Assembly: GCF_009905435.1 (NCBI RefSeq)
Contig: NZ_JAAAMT010000033.1
Span: forward strand, 1-64,000
Source of the DNA: Pseudomonas sp. R5(2019)
GTDB taxonomy: Bacteria > Pseudomonadota > Gammaproteobacteria > Pseudomonadales > Pseudomonadaceae
DNA: 64,000 nucleotides
Reading direction: 5' to 3'
Shown here: positions 6,104 through 15,023 of the stretch, in pieces
Position numbering within the stretch: position 1 is the stretch's first letter
How the letters are laid out: every line of letters begins with the position of its first letter
Program-made: the position numbers and the translations under genes
Notes under the pieces: model-generated
Seen by the model: only the letters and a program-made list of their open reading frames with translations
What the model was told of the DNA's origin: nothing
The model's database searches: none

Positions 6104-7693
6104 ATGTCCGATAGTAAAATTGTCAATGAAGTCAACAGCAGACGCACGTTTGCCATCATTTCCCACCCGGATGCGGGTAAAACCACCATCACCGAGAAAC
6201 TCTTGCTGATGGGCAAGGCCATTTCCGTCGCCGGTACGGTGAAATCGCGTAAATCCGATCGCCACGCCACCTCCGACTGGATGGAAATGGAGAAGCAGCG
6301 CGGCATCTCCATCACCACGTCGGTGATGCAGTTCCCGTACCGCGAGCACATGATCAACCTGCTCGACACCCCCGGTCACGAAGACTTCTCCGAAGATACT
6401 TACCGCACCCTGACCGCGGTCGACTCGGCGTTGATGGTCCTCGACGGCGGTAAAGGTGTAGAGCCGCGGACCATCGCCCTGATGGACGTTTGCCGTCTGC
6501 GTGACACCCCTATCGTCAGCTTCATCAACAAACTGGACCGCGATATCCGCGACCCGATCGAGCTGCTCGACGAAATCGAAGCGGTCCTGAAGATCAAGGC
6601 CGCACCGATCACCTGGCCGATCGGCTGCTACAAGGACTTCAAGGGTGTTTATCACCTGGCTGGCGACTACATCATCGTCTACACCCCGGGCCACGGCCAT
6701 GAGCGGACCGAGGTGAAGATCATCGAGAAGCTCGACTCGGACGAAGCCCGCGCACACCTGGGCGATGAGTACGAGCGCTTCATCGAGCAGCTGGAACTGG
6801 TTCAGGGCGCCTGCCACGAGTTCAACCAGGATGAGTTCATCAACGGTCAATTGACTCCGGTGTTCTTCGGTACCGCGCTGGGCAACTTCGGTGTCGATCA
6901 CGTGCTTGATGCGGTCGTCGACTGGGCGCCACGCCCGCTGGCCCGCGTCGCCCACGAGCGAACCGTGGAGCCGGTGGAAGAGAAGTTCTCGGGCTTTATC
7001 TTCAAGATCCAGGCGAACATGGACCCCAAGCACCGTGACCGCATTGCGTTCATGCGCATCTGCTCGGGCAAGTACGAAAAGGGCATGAAGATGCGCCACG
7101 TGCGCACCGGCAAGGACGTGCGTATCGGTGATGCACTGACGTTCTTCTCGTCCGAGCGTGAGCAGCTGGAAGAAGCCTTTGCTGGCGACATCATCGGCCT
7201 GCACAACCACGGCACCATCCAGATCGGCGATACCTTCAGCGAAGGCGAAAGCCTGGGCTTTACCGGTATTCCGCACTTCGCCCCGGAACTGTTCCGCCGC
7301 GTGCGCCTGAAAGACCCGCTCAAGTCCAAGCAATTGCGCCAGGGCTTGCAGCAGCTGGCTGAAGAGGGCGCGACCCAGGTGTTCTTCCCGGAGCGCAGCA
7401 ACGACATCATCCTCGGCGCCGTCGGTGTGCTGCAGTTTGATGTGGTCGCCAGCCGCCTGAAGGAAGAGTACAAGGTCGAATGCGGCTACGAGCCGATCAC
7501 CGTCTGGTCCGCGCGCTGGATCGACTGCAGCGACAAGAAGAAGCTGGAGGAATTCAAGGTCAAGGCCGTGGAGAACCTGGCCGTGGATGGCGGTGGTCAC
7601 CTGACCTACCTGGCGCCGACCCGTGTGAACCTGGCGCTGATGGAAGAGCGCTGGCCGGATGTGAAATTCCGCGCGACGCGCGAACACCACTAA
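6104..7693 (+). CDS. prfC: Peptide chain release factor 3 (RF3), with a replaced N-terminus
   Basis: RF3 is the GTPase that removes RF1/RF2 from the ribosome after termination. The 529-residue protein is complete: P-loop HPDAGKT, switch region GISITTS, DTPGHED, NKLD, then the elongation-factor-like domains through to RATREHH. From RRTFAIISHPDAGKT onward it reads like any Pseudomonas RF3. The first part, MSDSKIVNEVNS, is unlike the usual Pseudomonas start (roughly MTxQAAEVAK), is encoded by AT-richer DNA, and has no strong ribosome site (GAG about ten bases upstream). Together with the accessory DNA immediately left, this suggests that an element integrated in the 5' codons and supplied a new start and promoter. 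The protein should still be functional. Confidence 0.97.
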   Translation: MSDSKIVNEVNSRRTFAIISHPDAGKTTITEKLLLMGKAISVAGTVKSRKSDRHATSDWMEMEKQRGISITTSVMQFPYREHMINLLDTPGHEDFSEDTYRTLTAVDSALMVLDGGKGVEPRTIALMDVCRLRDTPIVSFINKLDRDIRDPIELLDEIEAVLKIKAAPITWPIGCYKDFKGVYHLAGDYIIVYTPGHGHERTEVKIIEKLDSDEARAHLGDEYERFIEQLELVQGACHEFNQDEFINGQLTPVFFGTALGNFGVDHVLDAVVDWAPRPLARVAHERTVEPVEEKFSGFIFKIQANMDPKHRDRIAFMRICSGKYEKGMKMRHVRTGKDVRIGDALTFFSSEREQLEEAFAGDIIGLHNHGTIQIGDTFSEGESLGFTGIPHFAPELFRRVRLKDPLKSKQLRQGLQQLAEEGATQVFFPERSNDIILGAVGVLQFDVVASRLKEEYKVECGYEPITVWSARWIDCSDKKKLEEFKVKAVENLAVDGGGHLTYLAPTRVNLALMEERWPDVKFRATREHH

Positions 7694-7718
7694 ACCCCTG
7701 GTGGGACGCCCCCATACA

Positions 7719-7807
7719 TGTGGGAGCGGATTTATCCGCGAATAAAGGCAACGCGGTCTGCCTGATAAACCGCAGCGTATTTATTCGCGGATAAATCCGC
7801 TCCCACA
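7719..7807. repeat. REP-type element: perfect 28-base inverted repeat
   Basis: Arms at 7719-7746 and 7780-7807 are exact reverse complements over 28 bases, and each contains a small palindrome (GCGGATTTATCCGC). The 33-base centre is free of genes. The form TGTGGGAGCGG...CCGCTCCCACA is typical of Pseudomonas repetitive extragenic palindromes. It lies between the convergent prfC and dppF genes. Confidence 0.9.
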
Positions 7808-7816
7808 GGGGACTCA

Positions 7817-7847
7817 AATGCCCGCGATGGTGACCATCGCGGGCATT
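7817..7847. terminator. Bidirectional stem-loop between prfC and dppF
   Basis: AATGCCCGCGATGG (7817-7830) pairs perfectly with 7834-7847 around a three-base loop. It sits just beyond the dppF stop codon and after the REP element. It likely terminates the dpp operon and backs up termination of prfC; the T-tracts are weak on both sides. Confidence 0.7.
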
Positions 7848-7854
7848 GTCGTTT

Positions 7855-8823
7855 CTACAGGAACTGCTCGGCGTAGTGACACGCCACCAGCCGTGTCTCC
7901 ACCCTCCGAAATTCCGGAACCTCGCGGGCACACCGCTCGGTCGCATACGGGCAACGCTTGTGGAAGGCGCAGCCGCTGGGCGGATTGAGGGGGTTGGGCA
8001 ACTCGCCGGAAATCTTGATTTTCGGCTTGAGCGGGTCCGGGTGGATGGTTGGCGTGGCCGACAGCAGCGCCTGGGTGTAAGGGTGCAACGGCTTGGTGTA
8101 GATGTCTTCCTTGGGCCCCATTTCCGCTGGCCGGCCCAGGTACATCACCAGCACGTCATCGGCCACGTGGCGCACCACTGCCAGGTTGTGGGAGATAAAT
8201 ACGTAGGCCGTCTGGTACTGCTGCTGCATGTCCATGAACAGGTTGAGCACCTGCGCCTGAATCGACACGTCCAGCGCCGAGGTCGGCTCATCCGCCACCA
8301 GCACCTTGGGATGCAGCATCATTGCCCGTGCCAGGGCAATCCGCTGGCGCTGACCGCCGGAAAACATATGCGGGTAGCGCTGGTAATGCTCGGGCCGCAG
8401 GCCGACCTGTTGCATCATCGCCTGGACTTTCTCCCTACGCTCGGTGCGCGACAGGTTGGTGTTGATCAGCAATGGCTCGCCCAGTTGATCACCGATTTTC
8501 TGTCGTGGGTTCAGCGAGGCATACGGGCTCTGGAACACCATCTGCACGTCGCGGCGCAGTTGCTTGCGTTGCTGCTTGTTGGCGCCGGTGACTTCCTGGC
8601 CGGCGATTTTCAGCGAGCCGGACGTCGGCTCTTCGATCAGGGTCAGGGCACGGGCCAGGGTGGATTTGCCACAGCCCGATTCACCGACCACGGCCAGGGT
8701 CTTGCCAGCCTCCAGTTCGAACGACACCCCGTTGAGGGCGCGGACCAGGGCATGGCCCTTGAACAGCCCGCGGGAGACTTCGTAATGACGGGTAAGGTCG
8801 CGGGCGGTCAGTACGACGCTCAT
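7855..8823 (-). CDS. dppF: Dipeptide ABC transporter ATP-binding protein DppF
   Basis: One of the two ATPases that power dipeptide import through DppBC. It has 322 residues starting at MSVVLTARDL; the ATG at 8823 overlaps the dppD stop (ATGA), and I rejected a longer in-frame start inside dppD. Walker A is GESGCGKST, the signature is FSGGQRQR, Walker B is VLVADEPTSALD, and the H-loop lies in VFISHNL. The C-terminal oligopeptide/dipeptide domain carries the usual cysteine-rich segment (GCAFHKRCPYATERC), which may bind an iron-sulfur cluster as in related DppD/F proteins. It is the last gene of the operon. Confidence 0.96.
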   Translation of the reverse strand: MSVVLTARDLTRHYEVSRGLFKGHALVRALNGVSFELEAGKTLAVVGESGCGKSTLARALTLIEEPTSGSLKIAGQEVTGANKQQRKQLRRDVQMVFQSPYASLNPRQKIGDQLGEPLLINTNLSRTERREKVQAMMQQVGLRPEHYQRYPHMFSGGQRQRIALARAMMLHPKVLVADEPTSALDVSIQAQVLNLFMDMQQQYQTAYVFISHNLAVVRHVADDVLVMYLGRPAEMGPKEDIYTKPLHPYTQALLSATPTIHPDPLKPKIKISGELPNPLNPPSGCAFHKRCPYATERCAREVPEFRRVETRLVACHYAEQFL

Positions 8824-9791
8824 CACGCCACCTCCTGGTTCAACGGGTAGAAGCAACGGGCAAGGCTGTGGGATTTGGGATCAAGGCCGGGGCGCTGTTG
8901 CCGGCAGTTTGCCTGCACATAGGGGCAGCGTGGGGACAGCAGGCACCCTTGTGGCCGGTCATAACGGCCGGGGACGATGCCCGGCAAAGTCGCCAGCCGC
9001 TCGGCGCCTTGGCTGTGCTCGGGAATCGCCGCGAGCAAGGCTTCGGTGTAGGGGTGGGCAGGGAGGTCGAACAGCTCCGGCACCTGGCCGACTTCCACGG
9101 CCTGGCCTGCGTACATCACGCACACACGCTGGGCGGTTTCGGCGACCACGGCCAGGTCGTGGGTGATCAGGATCAGTGCCATGTTCTGCTCGCGTTGCAG
9201 GTTGAGCAGCAGCTCCATGATCTGCGCCTGGATGGTGACGTCCAGGGCCGTGGTGGGTTCGTCGGCGATCAACAGTTTCGGTTCACCGGCGATCGCCATG
9301 GCAATCGCCACCCGTTGGCTCATGCCGCCGGAGAGTTGGTGAGGGTAGGCGTTCAGGCGGCTTTCCGGGGCCGGGATTTCAACTTTTTTCAGCAGCTCCA
9401 GCGCCCGTTGGCGGGCGGCCTTGCCGGATAGATTCAGGTGCTGACGCAGCACTTCTTCAATCTGGAACCCCACGGTATAGCTCGGGTTGAGCGCGGTCAT
9501 CGGGTCCTGGAAAACCATCGCCAGGTCCTTGCCGACCACTTTGCGGCGTTGTCGATTACTCAGTTTGAGCATGTCGTTGCCGTCGAAGCTGAGGGCGTCG
9601 GCCGTAATCTTGCCCGGTGGGTCAATCAGGCCCATCAGCGCCATCATGGTCACGGACTTGCCCGAACCCGACTCGCCGACAATGGCCAGTACTTCACCTT
9701 TTTCCACACTCAGGTCCAGGCCGTCGACCACCGGCACGGCGCTGGCGTCGCCAAAGCGAACATTGAGATTCTTGATTTGCAGCAGTGACAT
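8823..9791 (-). CDS. dppD: Dipeptide ABC transporter ATP-binding protein DppD
   Basis: Partner ATPase of DppF, 322 residues. The start MSLLQIKNLN (ATG at 9791) is preceded by a GGAG ribosome site; the 15-codon extension upstream is not conserved-looking. Walker A is GESGSGKSV, the signature is LSGGMSQRVAIAMAIA, Walker B is LLIADEPTTALD, and the switch histidine is in LITHDL. The C-terminal cysteine-rich segment (GCLLSPRCPYVQANC) is present. It lies ten bases after dppC in the same operon. Confidence 0.96.
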   Translation of the reverse strand: MSLLQIKNLNVRFGDASAVPVVDGLDLSVEKGEVLAIVGESGSGKSVTMMALMGLIDPPGKITADALSFDGNDMLKLSNRQRRKVVGKDLAMVFQDPMTALNPSYTVGFQIEEVLRQHLNLSGKAARQRALELLKKVEIPAPESRLNAYPHQLSGGMSQRVAIAMAIAGEPKLLIADEPTTALDVTIQAQIMELLLNLQREQNMALILITHDLAVVAETAQRVCVMYAGQAVEVGQVPELFDLPAHPYTEALLAAIPEHSQGAERLATLPGIVPGRYDRPQGCLLSPRCPYVQANCRQQRPGLDPKSHSLARCFYPLNQEVA

Positions 9792-9801
9792 GGGAATCTC
9801 C

Positions 9802-10725
9802 TCAGGCGGCATTCTTGAGTTTCGGGTCCAGGGCATCGCGCAACCCGTCCCCCATCAGGTTGATTGCCAGCACGCTGAGCAAAATGGTCAAGCCAGGCAG
9901 GCTCACGACCCACCAGGCACGTTCGATGTAATCGCGGGCCGAAGCCAGCATGGTGCCCCACTCCGGGGTGGGCGGCTGGACGCCGAGGCCGAGGAAGCCC
10001 AGCGCGGCGGCATCGAGAATCGCCGAGGAGAAGCTCAAGGTGGCCTGCACGATCAGCGGCGCCATGCAGTTGGGCAGCACGGTGATGAACATCAGGCGTG
10101 GCAGCCCGGCACCGGCCAGGCGCGCGGCGGTGACATAGTCGCGGTTCAGTTCGCCCATGACAGCGGCGCGGGTCAGGCGCACGTAGGAGGGCAGGGACAC
10201 GATCGCAATGGCGATCACGGTGTTGATCAGGCCAGGGCCGAGGATGGCGACGATGGCCACCGCCAGCAGCAGCGACGGCAGCGCCAGCATCACGTCCATC
10301 AGGCGCATGATCGAAGGCCCGAGAATACGCGGGAAGAAGCCGGCCAGCAGGCCCAGCAGGATGCCCGGGATCAGTGACATCACCACTGACGACAAACCGA
10401 TCAGCAGCGACAGCCGCGAGCCTGTGATCAGGCGCGACAGCAGATCACGGCCCAGTTCGTCGGTGCCGAGGATAAATTGCCACTGGCCGCCTTCAAGCCA
10501 CACCGGCGGGGTCAGCAGGAAGTCGCGATATTGCTCGCTCGGGTCATGGGGCGCGACCCAAGGCGCGAAGACGGCGCAGAACACCACCAGCAGCATGAAC
10601 AGCAGGCCGGCCACGGCGCCCTTGTTCTTGGAAAATTGTTGCCAGAACTCTTTGTATGGCGACGGGTAGAGCAGGCTCTGGTCGGGCGCTGCAGCGGGCA
10701 CGGGGGTCGAAATAGGGGTAGTCAT
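9802..10725 (-). CDS. dppC: Dipeptide ABC transporter permease DppC
   Basis: Inner-membrane permease of 307 residues with an N-terminal cytoplasmic segment, a first helix near residues 40-58 and five further helices. The long periplasmic loop contains the FILGTDELGRDLLSRLI motif typical of DppC/OppC. The ATPase-docking EAA-like loop is around YVTAARLAGAGLPRLMF. It heterodimerises with DppB, whose gene ends ten bases upstream. Confidence 0.96.
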   Translation of the reverse strand: MTTPISTPVPAAAPDQSLLYPSPYKEFWQQFSKNKGAVAGLLFMLLVVFCAVFAPWVAPHDPSEQYRDFLLTPPVWLEGGQWQFILGTDELGRDLLSRLITGSRLSLLIGLSSVVMSLIPGILLGLLAGFFPRILGPSIMRLMDVMLALPSLLLAVAIVAILGPGLINTVIAIAIVSLPSYVRLTRAAVMGELNRDYVTAARLAGAGLPRLMFITVLPNCMAPLIVQATLSFSSAILDAAALGFLGLGVQPPTPEWGTMLASARDYIERAWWVVSLPGLTILLSVLAINLMGDGLRDALDPKLKNAA

Positions 10726-10735
10726 TGCTATGGCC

Positions 10736-11746
10736 TCAGCGCTGATGACGGATGCGTGGGTTGGCCAGGCCGTAGAGGATGTCCACGACGAAGTTGACCA
10801 GGATCACCAGGCAGGCGATCAACAGGATGCCGTTTTGTACGACGGGGTAATCACGGGCGCCGATGGCTTCGATCAGCCATTTACCGATGCCGGGCCACGA
10901 GAAGATGGTTTCGGTCAGCACGGCGCCGGCCAGCAAGGTGCCGACTTGCAGGCCAAACACGGTCAACACCGGGATCAGCGCATTGCGCAGGCCGTGCACG
11001 AAGACCACGCGGGCGGGCGACAGGCCCTTGGCGCGGGCAGTGCGCACGTAATCTTCGCGCAGCACTTCGAGCATCGAGGAGCGGGTCATGCGTGCGATCA
11101 CCGCCAAAGGGATGGTGCCGAGCACGATGGCCGGCAGAATCAGGTGCATGAGGGCGTCCTTGAAGGCGCCTTCTTCGTCGCTGAGCAGGGTGTCGATGAG
11201 CATGAAGCCGGTTTTCGGCTCGATGTCATACAGCAGGTCGATGCGCCCGGAGACGGGCGTCCAGCCCAGGCTCACCGAGAAGAACATGATCAGGATCAGG
11301 CCCCACCAGAAGATCGGCATCGAATAGCCGGCCAGGGAGATGCCCATCACCCCATGGTCGAACAGCGACCCTCGCTTGAGCGCCGCAATCACACCGGCCA
11401 GCAGGCCGAGAATGCCGGCGAAGATCAGCGCGGCAATCGACAGTTCCAGGGTGGCGGGAAACAATTGGGTAAATTCATGCCACACGCTTTCGCGGGTGCG
11501 CAGTGACTCGCCCAGGTCGCCCTGGGCCAGCTTGCCGATATAGTCCAGGTATTGCGCGTACAGCGGTTTGTTCAGACCGAGCCGTTCCATGGCCTGGGCG
11601 TGCATTTCCGGATCGACCCGGCGTTCGCCCATCATCACCTCGACCGGGTCACCGGGTATCAGGCGTATGAGTGCGAACGTCAGCAGGGTGATGCCGAAAA
11701 AAGTCGGGATCAGTAATCCCAGGCGTCGGGCAATAAAACTAAACAT
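10736..11746 (-). CDS. dppB: Dipeptide ABC transporter permease DppB
   Basis: This 336-residue inner-membrane permease starts MFSFIARRLGLLIPTFFGITLLTFALIRLIPGDP in the classic DppB manner, with a first helix followed by the periplasmic region and five more helices. The EAA-like loop is YVRTARAKGLSPARVVF. It follows the nearby binding-protein gene by 76 bases, with a stem-loop in the gap that may reduce read-through so that less permease than binding protein is made. Confidence 0.96.
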   Translation of the reverse strand: MFSFIARRLGLLIPTFFGITLLTFALIRLIPGDPVEVMMGERRVDPEMHAQAMERLGLNKPLYAQYLDYIGKLAQGDLGESLRTRESVWHEFTQLFPATLELSIAALIFAGILGLLAGVIAALKRGSLFDHGVMGISLAGYSMPIFWWGLILIMFFSVSLGWTPVSGRIDLLYDIEPKTGFMLIDTLLSDEEGAFKDALMHLILPAIVLGTIPLAVIARMTRSSMLEVLREDYVRTARAKGLSPARVVFVHGLRNALIPVLTVFGLQVGTLLAGAVLTETIFSWPGIGKWLIEAIGARDYPVVQNGILLIACLVILVNFVVDILYGLANPRIRHQR

Positions 11747-11789
11747 CTTCAGTGGTACCTCATCAGCCGGTCTGGCGTACCCGCCGCAA

Positions 11790-11807
11790 GCCCCGAAGGG
11801 TCGGGGC
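11790..11807 (-). terminator. Stem-loop between the binding-protein gene and dppB
   Basis: GCCCCGA (11790-11796) and TCGGGGC (11801-11807) form a perfect stem with loop AGGG, extended by CCGCC/GGCGG with a short internal loop. There is no U-tract, so it is more likely an mRNA 3'-stabilising or partially attenuating hairpin than a full terminator. Confidence 0.5.
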
Positions 11808-11822
11808 GGCGGGCGGTTCGAT

Positions 11823-13418
11823 CTACTTCACCTGGGTGGTGGCGAAGTTATTATTGGTCAGTGGGCTAATCTGATAGCCCTCTACGTTGCTGCGCATTGC
11901 GGTAAACACTTTCGGGTGGGCCATGCTGATCCATGGCTGGTCCTGGTGGAAAACCGCCAGGGCTTTTTCATAGAGGGCGGCGCGCTCACCCGGTTCGGTT
12001 TTGATCCGGGCGCTGTCGATCAGGTCCTGGAAGGCTTTGTTGCACCAACGGGCGTAGTTTTCGCCGTTTTTGACGGCGTCACAACCGAGCAATGGCGTGA
12101 GGAAGTTATCCGGGTCGCCGTTGTCGCCTGACCAGCCGGTCGAGACCATGTCGTGCTCGCCATTTTTCGCCCGTTTGAGCATCTCGCCCCATTCCATCAC
12201 ACGGATGTCGAGTTTGATGCCGATTTTTGCCAGGTCCGCCTGCATCATTTGGGCACCGAGCAACGGGTTGGGGTTGGTCGCGCCACCGCCATTGCGGGTG
12301 AACAGGGTCAGCACAGTGCCTTCGGGCACACCTGCCTGCTTGAGCAACTCACGGGCCCGATCGAGGTCGCGCGGGGGTTCCTTGAGGTCTGCGTTGAAGC
12401 CCAGCAGGGTCGGCGGATAAGGGTTGATACCGGCCAGGGCGTTGCCTTGGCCATACAGGCTGTTGATATAAGCCTCTTTGTCGAAGGCAATATTGATCGC
12501 CTGCCGAACACGCACATCACTGAGGTACTGGTGCGTGGTGTTCATGGCTATATAGCCGGTCATCAAGGCTTCAAGCTCGGCGACCTTGAGCTTGGGGTCG
12601 GCCTTCATGCTGGGAATGTCATCGGGTTTGGGGTACAGGGCAATCTGGCATTCGTTGGCCTTGAGCTTTTGCAGGCGCACGTTGTTGTCGGTGGTGATGG
12701 CAAACACCAGCGACTCGCTTGGCGGCGCACCGCGGAAGTATTCCGGGTTGGCCTTGAAGCGCACCTGGGCGTCCTTGGCATAGCGCACGAAGATGAAGGG
12801 GCCGGTGCCGATCGGTTTGCTGTTCAGGTCCTGGGTCTTGCCGGCCTTGAGCAGCTGGTCGGCGTACTCGGCCGAATAGATCGACGCAAAGTCCATGGCC
12901 ACGTCACGCAAGAACGGCGCTGCGGGGCGGGTCAGGGTCATGCGCACGGTATGCTCGTCGAGTTTTTCGACGCTTTTGAGCAGTTCTTTAAAGCCCATGC
13001 TTTCGAAGTAAGGGAAACCGATGCTGGTTTTGTCATGCCAGGGGTGTTTCGGATCGCGCTGGCGGTCGAAGCTCCAGAGCACGTCGTCGGCATTGAATTG
13101 GCGGGTGGGGGTGAAGTAGTCGGTGCTGTGGAACTTGACGCCCGGGCGCAGGTGAAAGGTGTAGGTCAGGCCATCCGGGCTGATGTCCCAGGATTCGGCC
13201 AGGGCCGGCTCGATATCGGTGGTGCCCGGCTTGAAGTCGACCAGACGGTTGAACACGGTTTCGGCGGCGGCATCAAAGGTCACTGCGGTCGTGTACTGGA
13301 CCACATCGAAGCCCTCGGGGCTTGCTTCGGTGCAGACCACCAGCGGTTTGGCCGAGATGCCCATGGTGACGCTCAGCAGGGCGGCTGCCAGGGCAGCCTG
13401 TAGGGATAGCAGTTTCAT
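11823..13418 (-). CDS. dppA: Periplasmic dipeptide-binding protein (DppA family), transporter-proximal copy
   Basis: A 531-residue SBP family 5 protein that delivers peptides to DppBCDF. The ATG at 13418 starts a clear signal peptide (MKLLSLQAALAAALLSVTMGISAKP). The SBP_5 landmarks are present: VVCTEASPEGFD, TYTFHLRPGVKFH, KPIGTGPF, and the GWSGDNGDPDNF segment near the C-terminus. It is the most diverged of the three binding-protein copies in this window (LTLFTRNGGGATNPN where the others read EITLWAMPVQRPYNPN), so it may prefer different peptides. It lies directly ahead of dppB and probably shares its transcript. Confidence 0.93.
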   Translation of the reverse strand: MKLLSLQAALAAALLSVTMGISAKPLVVCTEASPEGFDVVQYTTAVTFDAAAETVFNRLVDFKPGTTDIEPALAESWDISPDGLTYTFHLRPGVKFHSTDYFTPTRQFNADDVLWSFDRQRDPKHPWHDKTSIGFPYFESMGFKELLKSVEKLDEHTVRMTLTRPAAPFLRDVAMDFASIYSAEYADQLLKAGKTQDLNSKPIGTGPFIFVRYAKDAQVRFKANPEYFRGAPPSESLVFAITTDNNVRLQKLKANECQIALYPKPDDIPSMKADPKLKVAELEALMTGYIAMNTTHQYLSDVRVRQAINIAFDKEAYINSLYGQGNALAGINPYPPTLLGFNADLKEPPRDLDRARELLKQAGVPEGTVLTLFTRNGGGATNPNPLLGAQMMQADLAKIGIKLDIRVMEWGEMLKRAKNGEHDMVSTGWSGDNGDPDNFLTPLLGCDAVKNGENYARWCNKAFQDLIDSARIKTEPGERAALYEKALAVFHQDQPWISMAHPKVFTAMRSNVEGYQISPLTNNNFATTQVK

Positions 13419-13489
13419 AGATGCCTCTGCGATCAATAGTCCAGATTAGCCGCTGCGGCCGATTCGTCGAATCGGCCGCCCGGGGCCAC

Positions 13490-14863
13490 TTACAGAATGT
13501 TGAACGGAATGGTCGTCACCAGACGGAATTCATTGATGCTGCCATCCGCCTGGAATTCGCTGGCGCGGTGGGTGGTGTAGGTGGCGCGAATCGCGGTGCT
13601 TTTCAGCGGGCCGCTCTGCACCGCGTAAGAGGTACCGATGCCATATTCGTAGTGGTGCTCGCCATCCTGGTTGCGCACGTCATAGGCGGTGCCCTTGTAG
13701 TGCGTGCCGTCGATGCCCCAGCCGCGGGCCTGGTAGATGTTGAACTTCAGGCCTGGAATGCCATATTGGGCCATGTCCATCACGTACGAGACCTGGAAGG
13801 ACTTCTCGTTCGGGCCGTTGAAGTCCGACAGCAGGGAGTTGGCCAGGTAGATGCCGTTGGTTTCATGCAGGTAATCGAAGTACTCGTTACCCGAGACCTG
13901 CTGGTAGGCGAAGCTCAAGGTGTGACCCAGGTGCTGCAGACCCAGCGACAGGCTGAAGGTGTCGTTGTCGATGTCGCCGAGTTTCTTGCTCCCCGAATCA
14001 TTAGTCTTGTAGTAGTTCAGGCCAGTGGTCAGGCCCAGCACCGAGCTGTCCCCCAGTTTATGCACGGCACCGAAGTAGTACTGGTCCCAGAAATCTTCGG
14101 CCTGGGTGGCGTACAGGCTGGTGGTCAGGCTCTTGAGCGGCTGGTAGGTCAGACCGGCAACGCGCACATGATCGGTTTCGGCCGAGTTGGCCGAATACGC
14201 GGAGCGAAATTTCGACAGGCTTTGTTCGGTGCGTGGCGATACCCGGTCGAAAGTCGCCAGATCGAAGGACAGGTTGTCGAATTCGGCGCTGTGCAGGCTG
14301 ATGCCCTGGAAGCTGGAAGGCAGCGGGCGGTTGCCGATCACATCGACCGTGGGGCTGCTGAAGCCCTGGCGGCCGGCGGTCAGGGTGGTGTTGGAGATCC
14401 GCGCCTTGACGTTGGCCAGGCCGATCTTGCTCCACTGATCCACCGCATCGCCGTTGTTTTCCGCCAGGGTCCGGTTGGAGCCGTTGGCGATGTGCTTGCG
14501 GCTGCGGTCCAGCGCGATGACATTGTAGGCGGCCACTTCGGTACTGATGCCGACGGTGCCTTGGGTGAAGCCGGAAGTGTGGTTGAGGATGGTGCCCTGG
14601 AGCCAGTTGATCCGCCGTGGTGTTTCTTGGAATTCGCCGTGTTTCTGGTAGCGGAACGTCCCCCCGCGACGTTTCAGCTCATTGGCGTACCAGTTGCGGG
14701 TCGAGCCCCCCAGGCTCTGCCCCTCGATAAACCCCGAAGCCTCGGCCTGGGCGCTGCTTTTGAGCGTGAAGGGTACGTAGTCCTGGCTGGCGGACTCGCC
14801 ATGGACCAGGGTTGAAAGCCCGCTTATGGATATCGCGAGTAATGCCTTTTTTGTCAGTCTCAA
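13490..14863 (-). CDS. opdP: OprD-family outer-membrane porin, OpdP-like (dipeptide uptake)
   Basis: This 457-residue protein has a signal peptide (MRLTKKALLAISISGLSTLVHG) and then the OprD-type pattern: GFIEGQSLGGSTRNWYANELKRR, the LTAGRQGFSSPTVDVIGNRPLPSSFQG segment, and alternating beta-strands to the C-terminal NIL. Such porins form substrate-selective 18-strand channels. Its place between dipeptide-binding genes parallels opdP of P. aeruginosa, which takes up glycine-glutamate-type dipeptides. It should admit peptides through the outer membrane to the neighbouring binding proteins. The 160-base gap upstream may hold its own promoter. Confidence 0.9.
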   Translation of the reverse strand: MRLTKKALLAISISGLSTLVHGESASQDYVPFTLKSSAQAEASGFIEGQSLGGSTRNWYANELKRRGGTFRYQKHGEFQETPRRINWLQGTILNHTSGFTQGTVGISTEVAAYNVIALDRSRKHIANGSNRTLAENNGDAVDQWSKIGLANVKARISNTTLTAGRQGFSSPTVDVIGNRPLPSSFQGISLHSAEFDNLSFDLATFDRVSPRTEQSLSKFRSAYSANSAETDHVRVAGLTYQPLKSLTTSLYATQAEDFWDQYYFGAVHKLGDSSVLGLTTGLNYYKTNDSGSKKLGDIDNDTFSLSLGLQHLGHTLSFAYQQVSGNEYFDYLHETNGIYLANSLLSDFNGPNEKSFQVSYVMDMAQYGIPGLKFNIYQARGWGIDGTHYKGTAYDVRNQDGEHHYEYGIGTSYAVQSGPLKSTAIRATYTTHRASEFQADGSINEFRLVTTIPFNIL

Positions 14864-15023
14864 GGTGAAGCTCCTTTGATTTCTATTTTTTTATGGTGTT
14901 GACCTTGTGGGTCGGTGTTGCGGTAGAACCTTGTTACAAACGTTTGCTCGTGATTTTTGGGCAAAAATCACCTCATCGCGGCTGTTGTGATCAGTCGCGA
15001 CGGGGCGTTTGGAGGGGGTTAAT

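Noticed and set aside
6008..7690. 560-codon open frame antisense to prfC
   Set aside because: It is the mirror of a strongly coding GC-rich gene, with His/Asp/Val/Gln-heavy shadow composition and no ribosome site. Similar long antisense frames over dppF, the binding proteins, gatA, rng, yhdP, murA and hisD were rejected for the same reason.
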